Shown here: positions 22,627 to 33,596 of the stretch, one piece after another
How the letters are laid out: each line of letters starts with the position of its first letter
Numbering within the stretch: the first letter of the stretch is position 1
Assembly (NCBI RefSeq): GCF_000346465.2
Contig: NC_034010.1
Span: 21,623,757-21,687,756 of the forward strand
Length of the DNA: 64,000 bases
Direction of reading: 5' to 3'
DNA from: Prunus persica
Taxonomy: Eukaryota > Streptophyta > Magnoliopsida > Rosales > Rosaceae
The notes under the pieces: model-generated
Told to the model about the DNA's origin: nothing
Database searches by the model: none
What the model saw: the letters and a program-made list of their open reading frames with translations, nothing else
Made by a program: the position numbers and the translations under genes

Positions 22627-23018
22627 AAAAAGTTAGAACTTGGAAACTGTTTGCCATAACACTCTTGTTTCATTTGACATTTCTGTAGCATATGTAATTT
22701 ATGGTAATTAATTATATCTACTTCAAAGCCTGTTTCACTTCATTTTCTTTGATTAGATGTTTATCCTCAATTTTAGCGCAATCTGATACCTTATTAAAAA
22801 ATCTGTCAGATTTACAAATTGTAAACCATCTTTCTTGTTTCATAACGCCAATACTTTTATGAAACTGCCAATCCTTAGGAGATAAAAGTGTCTCACTATA
22901 GAGTTTAGTCTATTGGAAAATGGCATTGATTTCCAAACCAGAGGTTTCGAGTTCGAACCCCCATAACATTTTTGTGAAAAACTCCTCTCCTCTCTAGTTT
23001 CGACTATTGCTTGTACTA

Positions 23019-23040
23019 AAAAAAAAAAAAAAAAAAAAAA
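23019..23040. repeat. Poly-A tract
   Basis: About 22 A in a row after TTGCTTGTACT, at the place where the right arm and the F-upstream copy also have A- or T-rich, length-variable sequence. Confidence 0.8.
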
Positions 23041-23511
23041 GAAGTGTCTCTGCATGTATTGTGTATTTTAATTTGTGGACTGCTAAATGCCATTAAAAGT
23101 TTATGAAAAAAAAGTTTTCAACAGACAGTGCAGGATCATCCAACAAACAACATAAAAAAATCTAGTGCCATGGCTTCCATCCGAACAGAAAATAAGAAAT
23201 TGAATTGAGAAAAGTGCATGCAGCTGCTGAGGTTGACCAAATAGTGGCCTACGAAACGTCAATATCAAACTTGCAATCGACAAAGACATGTTTTTCAAGA
23301 GCACCACGCCAGAACTTATTTTAATTGCTCACAAGAATAATTCAACTTGACATCTATCCTTCTTCCCTTGGAACAGTATCACTTGCCCATTAATTAAAGA
23401 ATCCCACTTTGTCATTCTTGAGATATCAGACAAGCAACCAGATTTCCATGCAGGCATTCTTTCGCTGTGCTTTATCTTTTTCTTAAATAGTTGTGCTTCT
23501 GCGTCTTGATC

Positions 23512-23750
23512 ATGACTCTAACTAACATTGATCATGAGAAGCAAATATACTGCTTCAAAGTCTTCTATGCTTTTCTTGTGGTGCGTTTACTACGTATGAA
23601 CAACCCTTGCATTGGATGCAATGAGAGGGAAATGCAAGCCCTCCTTGCATTCAAACAAGGCCTCGTGGATGACGACAATCGCCTCCTTTCATGGGGAAGA
23701 GAAGCCCAAAACAAAGACTGTTGCCAATGGGACGGAGTCTACTACGCGTT
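23512..23750 (+). pseudogene. RLP B: 5' stump of an EIX2-like receptor gene
   Basis: From the ATG at 23512 (MTLTNIDHEKQIYCFKVFYA) it encodes the signal peptide and LRRNT cap (EREMQALLAFKQGL, CCQWDGVYY). The last Cys of the cap is already Tyr, and homology stops near 23750. The sequence then changes, within one codon, into TTGCTTGATGTACTGTATAG, which is RLP upstream sequence also found at 29418 in front of RLP C. So B was made by a deletion that joined its early coding region to the upstream region of a neighbouring copy. The frame stays open to 23835 but is meaningless. Its own promoter also lacks the TATA block seen in C and F. Confidence 0.88.
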
Positions 23751-24702
23751 CTCTTTGCTTGATGTACTGTATAGACGTATTGTGATAGCAATCAGTTTAA
23801 TGCAAAGAACTTGTAAATTCAGGGGTTCACACTGAAAAGGCATTTCAGTTCTGAAAAATAACCACTATAAATAACTAATGCTTGTATCTTGAGATATCAG
23901 ACGAGCAAATATACTTCACCAGATTTCCAGTACACTTATATCAATTCCTTACAATTGTAATTGTAAGATACATCATTATTCCTGTTGTGCTTTTAACTGT
24001 GATAAATTAAGATTCATAAATAACTACACCACAATGCAAATCACAACTAAACAAAATAAAATAAACAAGGAGTAAAAATACTAGTGCACCAGAGATTTAC
24101 GAAGTTTGACATAAATATGATTCGTGTCTAAATACGTATGTACACATAATTATGTTGTTTGCTGGATGATCTGAAGGGCGAGATGTTGCACTACTGTCTG
24201 TTGAAAACTTTTTTTTAATTTTTATTTTTTTTAATAACATTTCATGGCATTTAGCAGTCCACAAATTAAAATACACAATACAGGCAGAGACATTTTTTTT
24301 AATCTTTTTTTAGTACAATCAATAGTCTAAATTAGAGGAGAGATGAGTTTTTCACACACATGTTATGGAGTTTGAACTTGAAACCTTTAGTTTGCAAGTC
24401 AAGGCCCTTCTCCAATTGGCTAGACCCCGTTGGCAAGCCACTTTTATCTCCTAAGGATTGGCAGTTTCATAAAAGTACTAGCGTTATGAAGCAAGAAAAA
24501 TAGTTTACAATTTGTAAATTTGATAGATTTTTTCATAAGATATCATTGCGCTAAAATTGAAGATAAACGTCTTATCAAAGAAAATGAAGTGAAACTGGCT
24601 TTTGAAGTAGATATAATTAATTATCATAAATTACATACGCTACAAAGATGTCAAATGAAACAAGAGCGTTACGGCAAACAATTTCCAAGTTCTAACTTCT
24701 TA

Positions 24703-24936
24703 GAGCTCGTTTGGGAGTGATTTTGAATAGGGTAGAATCACTTCTTGGGAAAAGTACCTCCCATGTGCTTCTCAATATAATCACTTTAAGTAGTGATTTT
24801 AAACGATTTTGAGTAGAAGCACCTCCCATGTGCTTTCCATAAAAATCACTTAAAACCACTTAAAGTGATTATATGGAGAAATGATTTTCCATATAAGTGT
24901 TTTTTGGCATATCCAGAATCACTCCCAAATGAGCTC
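24703..24936. mobile_element. MITE in right arm, Tourist-like
   Basis: 234 bp with ends GAGCTCGTTTGGGAGTGATT and AATCACTCCCAAATGAGCTC, an almost perfect inverted repeat. It is flanked by TTA on both sides (24700-24702, 24937-24939). A 3-bp TTA duplication fits PIF/Harbinger-derived Tourist-like MITEs. Confidence 0.78.
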
Positions 24937-26442
24937 TTATTCAATTGAGATTTTAGTAGATTTTAAAGCAATTATAAACTCATGCAGATCCTATGGATTG
25001 TAACTGACTTTTATATATGGATTTTGGCTTAAATTATATAGATGAATTGTAATAGACTTTGTGGATTCCGATGAGATTTTCTAGTAGTCTATTTTCTTTC
25101 ACACAGTGTGAGCCTTGATAGTATACCAACCTTCTCTTTTGGACATTCTCCTTTCTCCTCATGACATATGTCATTTTCCTTTCATTGGAGATATTGTATT
25201 CATATTTGGCATTGCAACTACTCTGTACTTTTTTTTGTGTTATCAATAAAATTACTATCGCTTTTAATCAAAAAGCAAATGTTATGAATGCATAAAAAAG
25301 CTAGCTTTCTTTTCCAAATTTACCCTTATTAAATGTATACTCTCATGTTTTATTCCATTTATCTAAAAAAAATTTAGAACTTTATTACCATCTTGTTAAA
25401 TAAAACAAATTTAAAGTTTTAAAAAAAAATGTATGTATTTTTTTTTCCAGAAAAAAACGTATTTTGAAAGCAAAAAATTAAAAATTCATACCCCTGTTTT
25501 TTTACCTTGAAAAGTACCAAAACCACCGTTTTTCAGAAGTAAATTACCATTCCAGTGTGAACCCTGAATTTGAGATGAAAATTCCTTTAAGAGATGATGA
25601 TGCCGCCTCTTTTATGTTAAAGCTAGTTATCATAATTACTAGTGCATTAATGTCAATATGAAGAGACTAGCTAGGTGGCTCCACCAATTGACAATTTGTT
25701 CTATTCCCATTTTATACGCATGCACATGTAAACACAAACATCATATAAATAGATCATGTTCGGTGTTTAAGAGTGACACCCATTGATGTTTCGTTTAAAA
25801 TGGACCGGCTTAACATTTTAAGCGGCAGAGGAAAATTTTAATTGTTTGTAATAATTAGACAATCTAAGGGGGGTGTATGCAATTAAGATTTCGAAAGAGT
25901 TTAAAAGTTTGGGTGTATTCAATTCAGATTTTAAAAGAGTTTATAAAAGTATGGTTGTATTCAATTTAGATTTCAATTGATATTGAAAAAATACTTCGAA
26001 ATCTAGGTGTATTCAATTATTATTTTTTTAAAGTCAAACAAAATTTAGGTGTATTCAAAAAGTAATTTATTTTGAAGGAATTAATAAGTTGCCGATTTCC
26101 TTAGAAAATAAAGTGGTAAGTATAACTACAAAAGACTCTGGCAAATCTTATGTGAATCCTAGAAACTTTGAACGTGCTCTACGCTTTCCAGTCCTTGAAC
26201 ATGCTCTACGCTTTCCAGTCCTTGAACGTGTGTGCTTGTCAAGTGGAGGTAAAAAATCTCCTCCCTTTTTCTACGCTTTTCAGTGCTTGAATAATTGTTG
26301 TTGCTTGTATTCGATGCACATCATGTATGAATAGTTGAATAGTTATTGTTGCCGTCATATACCCAAGCAATTGCTATTCCTACTTTTCCTTTTCTTTTTG
26401 TTTTGGTTGCTGTTTTTTTTCTTGAATAGTTTTTTGGTTACT

Positions 26443-26478
<36 letters not shown>
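26443..26478. repeat. Poly-T tract inside the Harbinger-type element
   Basis: About 36 consecutive T. The ORFs that cross it are low-complexity artefacts. Confidence 0.85.
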
Positions 26479-26479
<1 letters not shown>

Positions 26480-26602
26480 TTGTTTATGTACTTTTTCTAC
26501 ATCATCTTTTTTTGTTGTTGCTGTTCATCAAATGTCGATAGCCTTCTTCATCTACAATCATCCTTTTTTTTTTGTTCTACATTTCCCTTCTTTATCAATG
26601 TA

Positions 26603-26634
<32 letters not shown>

Positions 26635-26898
26635 CTCTCTCTCTCTAGTCCATGCCAAAACACAAAAAGGAAAAAAAATTATCTTCATATATATATATAT
26701 ATTTTTATGAACTAATTAAAGATTGCATGTATTATCTAGTAACATTATTAATGGAGATGGAAGAAGTAGATGAAGTACTATGGAATGAAGAAATCGAGGA
26801 AGAACATTATTATTCTATTTTATTATATATAGGGATTAGGATTGCTGTTATTATTATTATTTTTTGTTGCTGTTATTACTATTATTATTATTTTTGGT

Positions 26899-27110
26899 AT
26901 GAACCACGAGGTGGTTCTAGATGGGCCCCAACTATGGATGGCACCTTTAAGCCTTAACCACAACCCAGACTAATCCCCGCTCACACCGGGTCGGCCCGTA
27001 AGAGGTAAAGTGCTGGCCAAAGTGGTGACTCCATACGAGAGTAGGGGTCGAACCCCTAACCTTCTCTTAAGGAATGAGAGTGCCGAACCACTCACACCAA
27101 CCACTTGGTT
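26899..27110 (-). mobile_element. tRNA-derived SINE nested in the Harbinger-type element
   Basis: On the minus strand it begins ACCAAGTGGTTGGTGTGAGT (an A-box-like TGGTGTGAGTGG) and carries a B-box GGGGTTCGACCCC (27044-27056), then a GC-richer body ending in CCACCTCGTGGTTCATACC. Similar TTATTACTATTATTTTT runs flank both sides (26873-26895 and 27110-27130) and may be the target duplication. It is not a tRNA gene: there is no cloverleaf 3' half. The composition differs strikingly from the AT-rich host element. Confidence 0.75.
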
Positions 27111-27363
27111 TATTACTATTATTTTTTAGTTGCTGTTAATATATATATATATATATATATATAAATATTTTTTGGTTTCTGTACATTCTATCATATAGAT
27201 GGTAGCCTTCTTCATCGATCTATAGTCATTCTTTTTCTTGTTTTGTACAATATCTATATATATCTAGTCTATGCCAAAACAAAAAGGAAAAAATTATCTT
27301 CATATATAATTTTTTTTCCTGTGAACTAATAAAGATTGCATGTATTATCTAGTAACATTATAA

Positions 27364-28241
27364 ATGGGAGATTCACAACAAGGAAAAGGAAAAATATCTT
27401 ATAACCTGTGGACCTCAAAAGAGAACAATATGCTATTAGAACTAATGGTTGATGCTGCCAACCGTGGATGGTGCGATTCTAATGGTTTGCTAATCAAGCA
27501 AATAGTAAAAAGCAAGATACTTCCTGTTCGCAAAACTTGGATGCCAAAAAACTTATCATCAATATCAGAGCCGTTTGAAATGGTTTAAGGCAAGATATCA
27601 CAGTTTTACTCAGCTTATGCGTCATAGTTCTGGATTTGGGTGGGACTCCATCTCAAAGAAATTCACAGCTACTGAAGAAGTATGGCAAGATTACTTTAAA
27701 GTAAGATTTCAATTTTGTTAAATATTACTTTATAATGATAATTTTCACTTTCGTACTTTTTGCATGTTATTAATTTTTATTATTTTATTTTTGGTTTTTG
27801 CTAGTCTCATCCAAGTCAAGTGCATCTTCAAAGAGATACATTTGCAGACTATGAGGATTTGGTAATTGCAATTGGCAATGGAACAGCTGCTGGGAAAAAC
27901 TCAATTGGACTTGGTGATGATACTAATGCTAGAACGTATGAAGTTGGAGAAAGTAGGACTACTAGATTGCAGGATACCAATGAGGCATTTGTACCAAGTC
28001 AAAATGAAACATCATACCAATCTTTGTCGTCTGGTAATTTTATTTCATCACCTTTTGTGGACACAAATTTGGAGGCTCCATTAGAAAAGCTCCCTCAAAG
28101 AAAGAAACCTAAAACTGAGTCTGAAGCAAATAATTCAGTTGAGACCTTAACTCGAGCTGAACTGGTTGAAAAAGTTTATGTGGGCATGGATTCAATTGCT
28201 GCAATTACCACTGAAATTCGAGGAATGCATAGCCTAATGGG

Positions 28242-28324
<83 letters not shown>

Positions 28325-28482
28325 CCAACAATGTTTGGGATGCTATCAAGGAGACTCCGAACTTGGATAATCGGGCTCGTTACAAAGCACTTGGGCTGGT
28401 TCATAAGTTGGGAATGAAAAATGCATTCTTGAAAATGTTACTTAAAGAGTGCTCAGAGTGGATACTATACAATATGGAATGA
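27364..28482 (+). pseudogene. Harbinger ORF1: Myb/SANT-like DNA-binding protein, frameshifted
   Basis: The start ATG at 27364 gives MGDSQQGKGK...YNLWTSKENNMLLELM, the beginning of a Myb/SANT-like (trihelix-type) domain. Near 27530 a small deletion throws the frame. The family motif GCQKTYQHYQSRLKWFKARY continues in the +2 frame, followed by SSGFGWDSISKKFTATEEVW. A GTAAGA donor at 27701 and TTTGCTAG acceptor (exon 2 from 27805) bound a 104-nt intron. Exon 2 encodes SHPSQVHLQRDTFADYEDL, an acidic linker, a basic KKPKTE patch, an expanded Glu-Arg tract from (GA)n, and a conserved C-terminal helix region, with stop at 28480-28482. In this superfamily ORF1 binds DNA and helps the transposase. It may be read as a host Myb-like gene by automatic annotation. 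Confidence 0.82.
28244..28320. repeat. (GA)n microsatellite within the ORF1 reading frame
   Basis: About 38 GA units. In frame they encode alternating Glu-Arg for about 25 residues between the basic patch and the C-terminal region. The paralogous family normally has no such tract (inference). Confidence 0.92.
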
Positions 28483-29156
28483 GTGTGGTTCTTTGAGATT
28501 ATGTTTACCATTTTAGATTATATTGAAACTTTGGTTTAAACTATTTTTATTATGTTGGTTTAAAATATTTTTAAGACTTTGGTTTGGAAGTACTTACCAT
28601 TTTGGAGAAGTGTTAAGACTTTATTAGTTTGGAATTTGTTGAACTTTGGTTTAGAATTAATGATTTGGTTAATGTTTATGTGTGTTAGTTATGAGTGTTG
28701 CTTGTGTTTTATGTGCCTTTATGCTTTTTCAGTTTTGTCCTCTCATTAATGGTATTTTATTTTAATCTATATAGTTATTTACAATGTTATATGTACGCTT
28801 CAGATTTTTGTTTTTTGTTTTTTATTTTTTTGTTATTAATGGAGATGGAAGAAGTAGATGCAGTACTATGGAATTAAGAAATCGAGGAAGGAAAAGAAGA
28901 AAAGGAAATGGACGACGAAGAATTAGAGAGACATGATAAACAGCCCTAAAAAAAAAGAAAAAAAAAACATTTTAGAACTCTAATAAACTCTTTTAACATC
29001 TATGATAAAACTCTAACGAACACCATTAAAATCAATCTAGGAATTCAATCAAACTCTATGTGGAGTTTATAGAAATCAATTGAAATATATTGAACTCTAT
29101 AAACTTAATAACTTCGTTTAACTCTTTTAAAATCTTAATTGAATACAACCCCCTAA

Positions 29157-29670
29157 GGCTTGAAGTGGACTTTTAAATCATTTCCTTTTTTAAATTCGGG
29201 GATCTCATAGCCTCCCCTGATTTTCCTCCGAAATCTCCCCTCATTAAGGTTGGAGACCTAGCCCGATGGGGATTTGTGCCATCCCTTCAAGAAAGAGGGA
29301 GCACTATGTGGACTTGCAAACTAAAGTCTAACTGAGAATAGTATCCATTCATATAAAAAAACTCATATCCACCATGATATGTTATAAATCCAACAAAATA
29401 ACTAAAGACTTATTGCTTGATGTACTGTATAGACTTATTGTGATAGCAATCAGTTTAATGCAAAGAACTTGTAGATGCCCTTATTATTATAATCACTGAG
29501 CTTTTACCGTAAGAGAGGCAATATGATCATCTCCATTAAAGGAACTTTTTATCTCAAATTCAGGAGTTCACACTGGAAAGGCATTTCAGTTCTGAAAAAC
29601 GTGGTTTTGGCAGAAGGGGCTTTATTGATTTCCCACTTTGTCATTCATGAGTTTAGGCTAAGGTAACCAC
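29157..29670. other. Spacer upstream of RLP C
   Basis: From about 29411 it is RLP upstream module type 2: TTGCTTGATGTACTGTATAG, the AATCAGTTTAATGCAAAGAAC block, and GGAAAGGCATTTCAGTTCTG, all repeated at 23758-23880. The segment 29157-29400 shows no feature. Confidence 0.5.
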
Positions 29671-29805
29671 TATAAATAATTATTGCTGGTATCTTGAGAT
29701 ATCAGACAAGCAACCAGATTTCCATGCACGCATTCTTTCGCTGTGCTTTATCTTTTTCTTAAATAGTTGTGCTTGATCTTGAAGCAAATATACTGCGTCT
29801 TGATC
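29671..29805 (+). promoter_or_regulatory. Core promoter and leader of RLP C (type 2 module)
   Basis: TATAAATAAT at 29671, then ATCTTGAGATATCAGACAAG and CATTCTTTCGCTGTGCTTTA up to the start codon. The same block precedes RLP F (TATA at 59167), while B (23401-23511) lacks the TATA-containing stretch. Confidence 0.6.
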
Positions 29806-32656
29806 ATGACTCTAACTAACATTGATCATGAGAAGCAAATATACTGCTTCAAAGTCTTCCGTTCTTTTCTTGTGGTGCTTTTACTACGCATGAACAATCC
29901 TTGCATTGGATGCAGTGAGAGGGAAATGCAAGCCCTCCTTACACTCAAACAAGGCCTTGTGGGTGACGACAGCGATCGCCTCCTTTCATGGGGAAGAGAA
30001 GCCCAAAACAGAAATTGTTGCCAATGGGAAGGAGTCTACTGTAGCAGCAACCAAACTGGCCATGTTGTTGAGCTTGATCTTGAAGACCAATCTTTGCAAG
30101 GTAAGATTAGTCCTGAACTCGTGAAGTTGCAACATTTGGAATATTTGAACCTTCGTTTCAATAATTTGAGTCGGAGCCAAATTCCAGATTTCATTGGATC
30201 TCTGAGCAATTTAAGACACCTCGACCTCTCTTCTGCTAATTTTGGAGGTGAAATTCCAAACCAACTTGGAAACCTTACACACTTGCAATATCTCGATCTC
30301 AGCTCTCCTGGCCTCCCTGAGAACTCTATTCATGCAAAAAACCTCAACTGGCTTCCTAGTCTTTCAGGTCTTAAACACTTGGACCTAAGTTCCACTAATC
30401 TCAGTGATGTTGTTGGTTGGCTGGAAGCAGTTAATATGCTTCCTAAACTAACAAACTTGATATTAGATGGGTGTAATCTTCCTCCAATTATATTCTCTGT
30501 TGCTATCATAAATTCTTCTAACTCTCTTGTTCATGTTGATCTCTCCCGCAACAATCTCAACTCTTCAATCTTCCAATGGTTGTCCGGTACTCATACCAAC
30601 CTTGTTTATCTTGATCTCTCTATGAACTATTTCAGAGGTTCCTCAATTCCTGCAGCTTTTGGAAACATGAGCTCTCTTGAATATCTTATTATATATGGTA
30701 GCGAACTTGAAGGAGGGTTCCCAAATTCCTTTGCCAAGCTATGTAGGCTGCGATACTTGGAGCTTTTTAGAAATAGTCTTAGTGGACAACTTACAAAATT
30801 TGTTGAAATATTGTCAGAATGCGATCAAAACACATTAGAATATTTGGATATCTCTTACAATAAGGACATTGTAGGTTCATTGCCTGATCTTACGAACTTC
30901 TTATCATTGAAACACTTGTTTCTAGGGGGCAATAACTTAAGTGGAAGAATACCTGAAAGTATTGGACGGATGTCCGAGCTGGAGACTATTCATTTTGCTT
31001 GGAATTCTTTAGAGGGAGTGATTTCAGAAACTCATTTTTCAAAACTCTCCAAATTAAGTTATTTGGATTTATCATCTAACTCACTACTTTTAAACTTCAG
31101 TTTTGATTGGATTCCTCCCTTCCAATTGCAAGGCATTAAGTTGAAGTCTTGTAAGATGTGGCCGTCGTCTTTCCCAAAATGGCTTCAAACTCAAAAAAAT
31201 TATACATCGCTTGACATTTCTGATGCTGGAATTTCTGATACCATTCCAAGTTGGTTTTGGGATTTGTCACAAAAATTAGAGGATATGGATATCTCTCACA
31301 ATCAAATGAGAGGGACAGTTGGAAATACTAGATTGGAGTATGCACAGTACCTAAATTTGAGTTGGAACCAATTGAAGGGTCCACTCCCTTCAGTTCTATC
31401 TAAAGTTGCAGCTCTAGATCTCTCCCATAATAACTTTTCAGGGGCAGCTTCTTTTTTGTGTGCATCCAAGGATAGTAATTTAACCTTTCTTGATCTCTCA
31501 AGCAATCAGGTATCTGGAGAACTTCCGGATTGTTGGATCCATTTTAAAAAAATTAGTCTTTCTTGATTTGAGCAATAACTCTTTATTTGGAAAAATTCCC
31601 ACCACGATGGGGTACTTGTTTAGTATCGAGACACTAAAACTAAGTAACAACAGATTTGTGGGAGAGATGCCTTCTCAATTGAAGAATTGTAGAAAGTTGG
31701 CACTTTTGGATCTTGGGGAAAATAACTTATCAAGCTCAATACCTAAATGGTTAGGGGCTAGCCTTCCAAATTTGGGTATCTTAATCCTTCGAGGTAATCA
31801 GTTCTATAGAAGCATCCCGCCCCAATTATGCCATTTGACACGCATTCAAATTTTGGATTTGTCGAGGAACAAGATCTCTGGAACTATACCGAAATGTCTC
31901 AACAATTTGATTCCTTTGGCTCAAAAAGGAAATTCAAGTCTAACTATCCAACATCACTATACATTTCAGTTGGGTGAAGGATTATCTTCTTGGCTTTATG
32001 ATGATGAAGCATCTTTAACATGGAAAGGGGTAAGGTCTAAATACCAAAGTACTCTGGGACTTGTAAAGAGTATTGATCTCTCAAGCAATAAGTTGACTGG
32101 GGAGATTCCTAGTGAAATCACTGATCTTGTTGGTTTGGTCTCTTTAAACCTGTCGAGAAACCAATTAACAGGTCAAATACCTTCAAGGATTGGAATGTTG
32201 CAGGAGTTAGATTCCCTTGATTTATCAAGAAACCATATTAACGGCAGAATTCCCAACAGTCTATCTCGAATAGATCGTATTGGTTACTTGGACTTGTTAG
32301 AAAACGAATTGTCTGGAAAAATTCCAATAGGCACCCAGCTCCAAAGCTTTGGTCCATCTTCTTATGGTGGAAATCCTCTACTTTGTGGATTGCCACTCCT
32401 AAGGACATGCAATGAGGAGGAAAAAGGTCCAGGACAAACTGTGTTGGTGAATCAAGAAGATAAAGATGGGCTCATAACGCAAGGATTTTACATCAGCTTG
32501 GGGCTTGGGTTTGCTGTTGGATTTTGGGGAGTTTTTGGCACTCTTCTATTCAACAGGTCATGCAGATATACATACTTCAATTTCTGGACTTGTTTCACAA
32601 ATTGGCTGTACGTGAAGGTAGAAATCATCAGGCAAAGGATGCCTAATACTAGATAA
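29806..32656 (+). pseudogene. RLP C: EIX2-like receptor gene with one-base frameshift
   Basis: ATG at 29806 (MTLTNIDHEKQIYC), signal peptide, LRRNT (SEREMQALLTLKQGL; CCQWEGVYC), LRRs, island (about 31905-32040, DDEASLTWKGV), acidic juxtamembrane, GxxxG transmembrane helix and tail ending MPNTR, so it is full length. At 31548-31554 the run CATTTTAAAAAAATTAG has seven A where A, D, E have six. Translation leaves the frame and stops at 31566. The second half is open again to TAA at 32656. If expressed, it would give a ~586-residue ectodomain without membrane anchor. No other disabling change was seen, so the break is recent, or it is a base error in a homopolymer. Confidence 0.88.
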
Positions 32657-33390
32657 ATGGTAATTACTACTATCTCTCTCACATACTATTTTTTAAATTC
32701 AATGATGCAAGTTAGTTGTTCTTTATCCTAAAATGCATGCAGATATTACAGAACATAATTAGTATTTATTTATAAATAATATAAAAAGGAAACATGAACT
32801 TTCTTTCTTTTGCTATATAAAAGGAACATGCATACATGATTTTGTTCACTGGTTATAATCATGCTTCCCTTCGTGTTTATCGCAGGCACCTTTGAGATGA
32901 CATGCTTCTCTTTAATTGAAGATGGACAGACGGAGGACTGCTATTTGTACTAGCTTTTGAGTGCTTGAGTGGTGATGATAAGGGATCTCACTGAAATAAA
33001 GGAGCCATTTATTTTATAGTAAATGAGTTGTACCGTTATTTGTAAGAACGTAATGGGAACTTCGCTCATGAAGTATTTGGTATGATGTTCTCGTGTACCT
33101 CATGGTTTTTTCTGACTCGAGCATGTTATCTCAATGTAGGAAATGTAGACATTTAATTGCCTTTTGCTGTATTGCTAGTATGAATAAAACAATGGAATAA
33201 TTTGAGTTAAGTGATTCAATCACAAAAATAAAAGGGTTGTAAATCTAGTAAAGGCACTTAACATTATCTTTTGTCTATGTAAGAAAGAAAATACTTACTT
33301 TGAAAGTCTAGTTTTTTTTTTTGTTTTTTGTTTTTAAAGGTTCTCTTCTCTGTATGAATACCCAAAAAAAAAGAGTAAAACATTTGTAAG
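32657..33390. other. RLP C 3' region and spacer
   Basis: Same 3'-UTR-intron-like layout as unit A (donor after the stop, acceptor at TTTATCGCAG before GCACCTTTG about 32885). It then includes the TTGTAAGAACGTAATGGGAACTT block and a T-rich stretch before the tRNA-Lys relic. Confidence 0.45.
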
Positions 33391-33462
33391 CGCCCACTGT
33401 GGGCTCAAACCCACGATCACAAAATTAAGAGCCTTGCGCCCTACGAACTGAGCTAGACGGGC
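33391..33462 (-). pseudogene. tRNA-Lys(CTT) relic, unit C (best acceptor stem)
   Basis: The acceptor stem GCCCGTC is intact here, but one base is missing in the T-arm (six-base loop), GGTTCGA has become GGTTTGA, and the anticodon stem has extra G-T pairs. It is closest to functional in the cluster, but probably dead. Confidence 0.7.
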
Positions 33463-33596
33463 TATTCTTTTACGTGATGTCTTAGGAGGTATATACAGTA
33501 AATACACAAATCTTACCACAACATCACAGCCATTCACGTCGTGTTCAAACCCTTGGGGATGTCTAACGGTCCAACTTGCAAGTGTTATAAATAGCT

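Larger units (their letters stand above)
21839..25745. repeat. Large imperfect inverted repeat around RLP stump B
   Basis: The left arm (about 21839-23160) and right arm (about 24140-25745) match in opposite orientation block by block. Outermost is TGCATGCGTATAAAATGGG against CCCATTTTATACGCATGCA. Then come the TAACTAGCTTTAAC block, a MITE in each arm, the TATGAAACTGCCAATCCTTAGG block, and innermost the CATCCAACAAACAACATA block. The ~1-kb spacer holds RLP stump B. Arms differ by many substitutions and indels, so the structure is old or was put together from inverted copies of the RLP upstream region; parts of the left arm also occur upstream of RLP F (58560-59040). Confidence 0.85.
25868..29153. 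mobile_element. PIF/Harbinger-type element (3286 bp) with ORF1 but no visible transposase
   Basis: The terminal inverted repeats start with GGGGG(G)TGTAT(G/T)CAATTAAGATTT at 25868 and the reverse complement at 29153, and the pattern GTGTATTCAATT...GATTTTAAAAGAGTTT continues for ~150 bp inside. It is flanked by TAA on both sides (25865-25867, 29154-29156), the Harbinger target size. Inside are a Myb/SANT-like ORF1 (27364-28482), a nested SINE, many T-, TA- and GA-repeats, and a direct duplication of the ORF1 leader (about 26490-26775 against 27120-27370). Two short frames starting MEMEEVD(E/A)VLWN (26754 and 28841) resemble an acidic transposase N-terminus, but no DDE domain follows. It is a deletion derivative. 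Confidence 0.85.

Noticed and set aside
26335..26957. Overlapping hydrophobic ORFs near 26.4-26.9 kb
   Set aside because: They consist of poly-Phe/Leu and Tyr/Ile runs from T- and TA-repeats inside the Harbinger-type element.
27364..28482. Host Myb-like transcription factor gene
   Set aside because: It lies between Harbinger-type inverted repeats with TAA duplications and is frameshifted, so a transposon ORF1 is the better reading.
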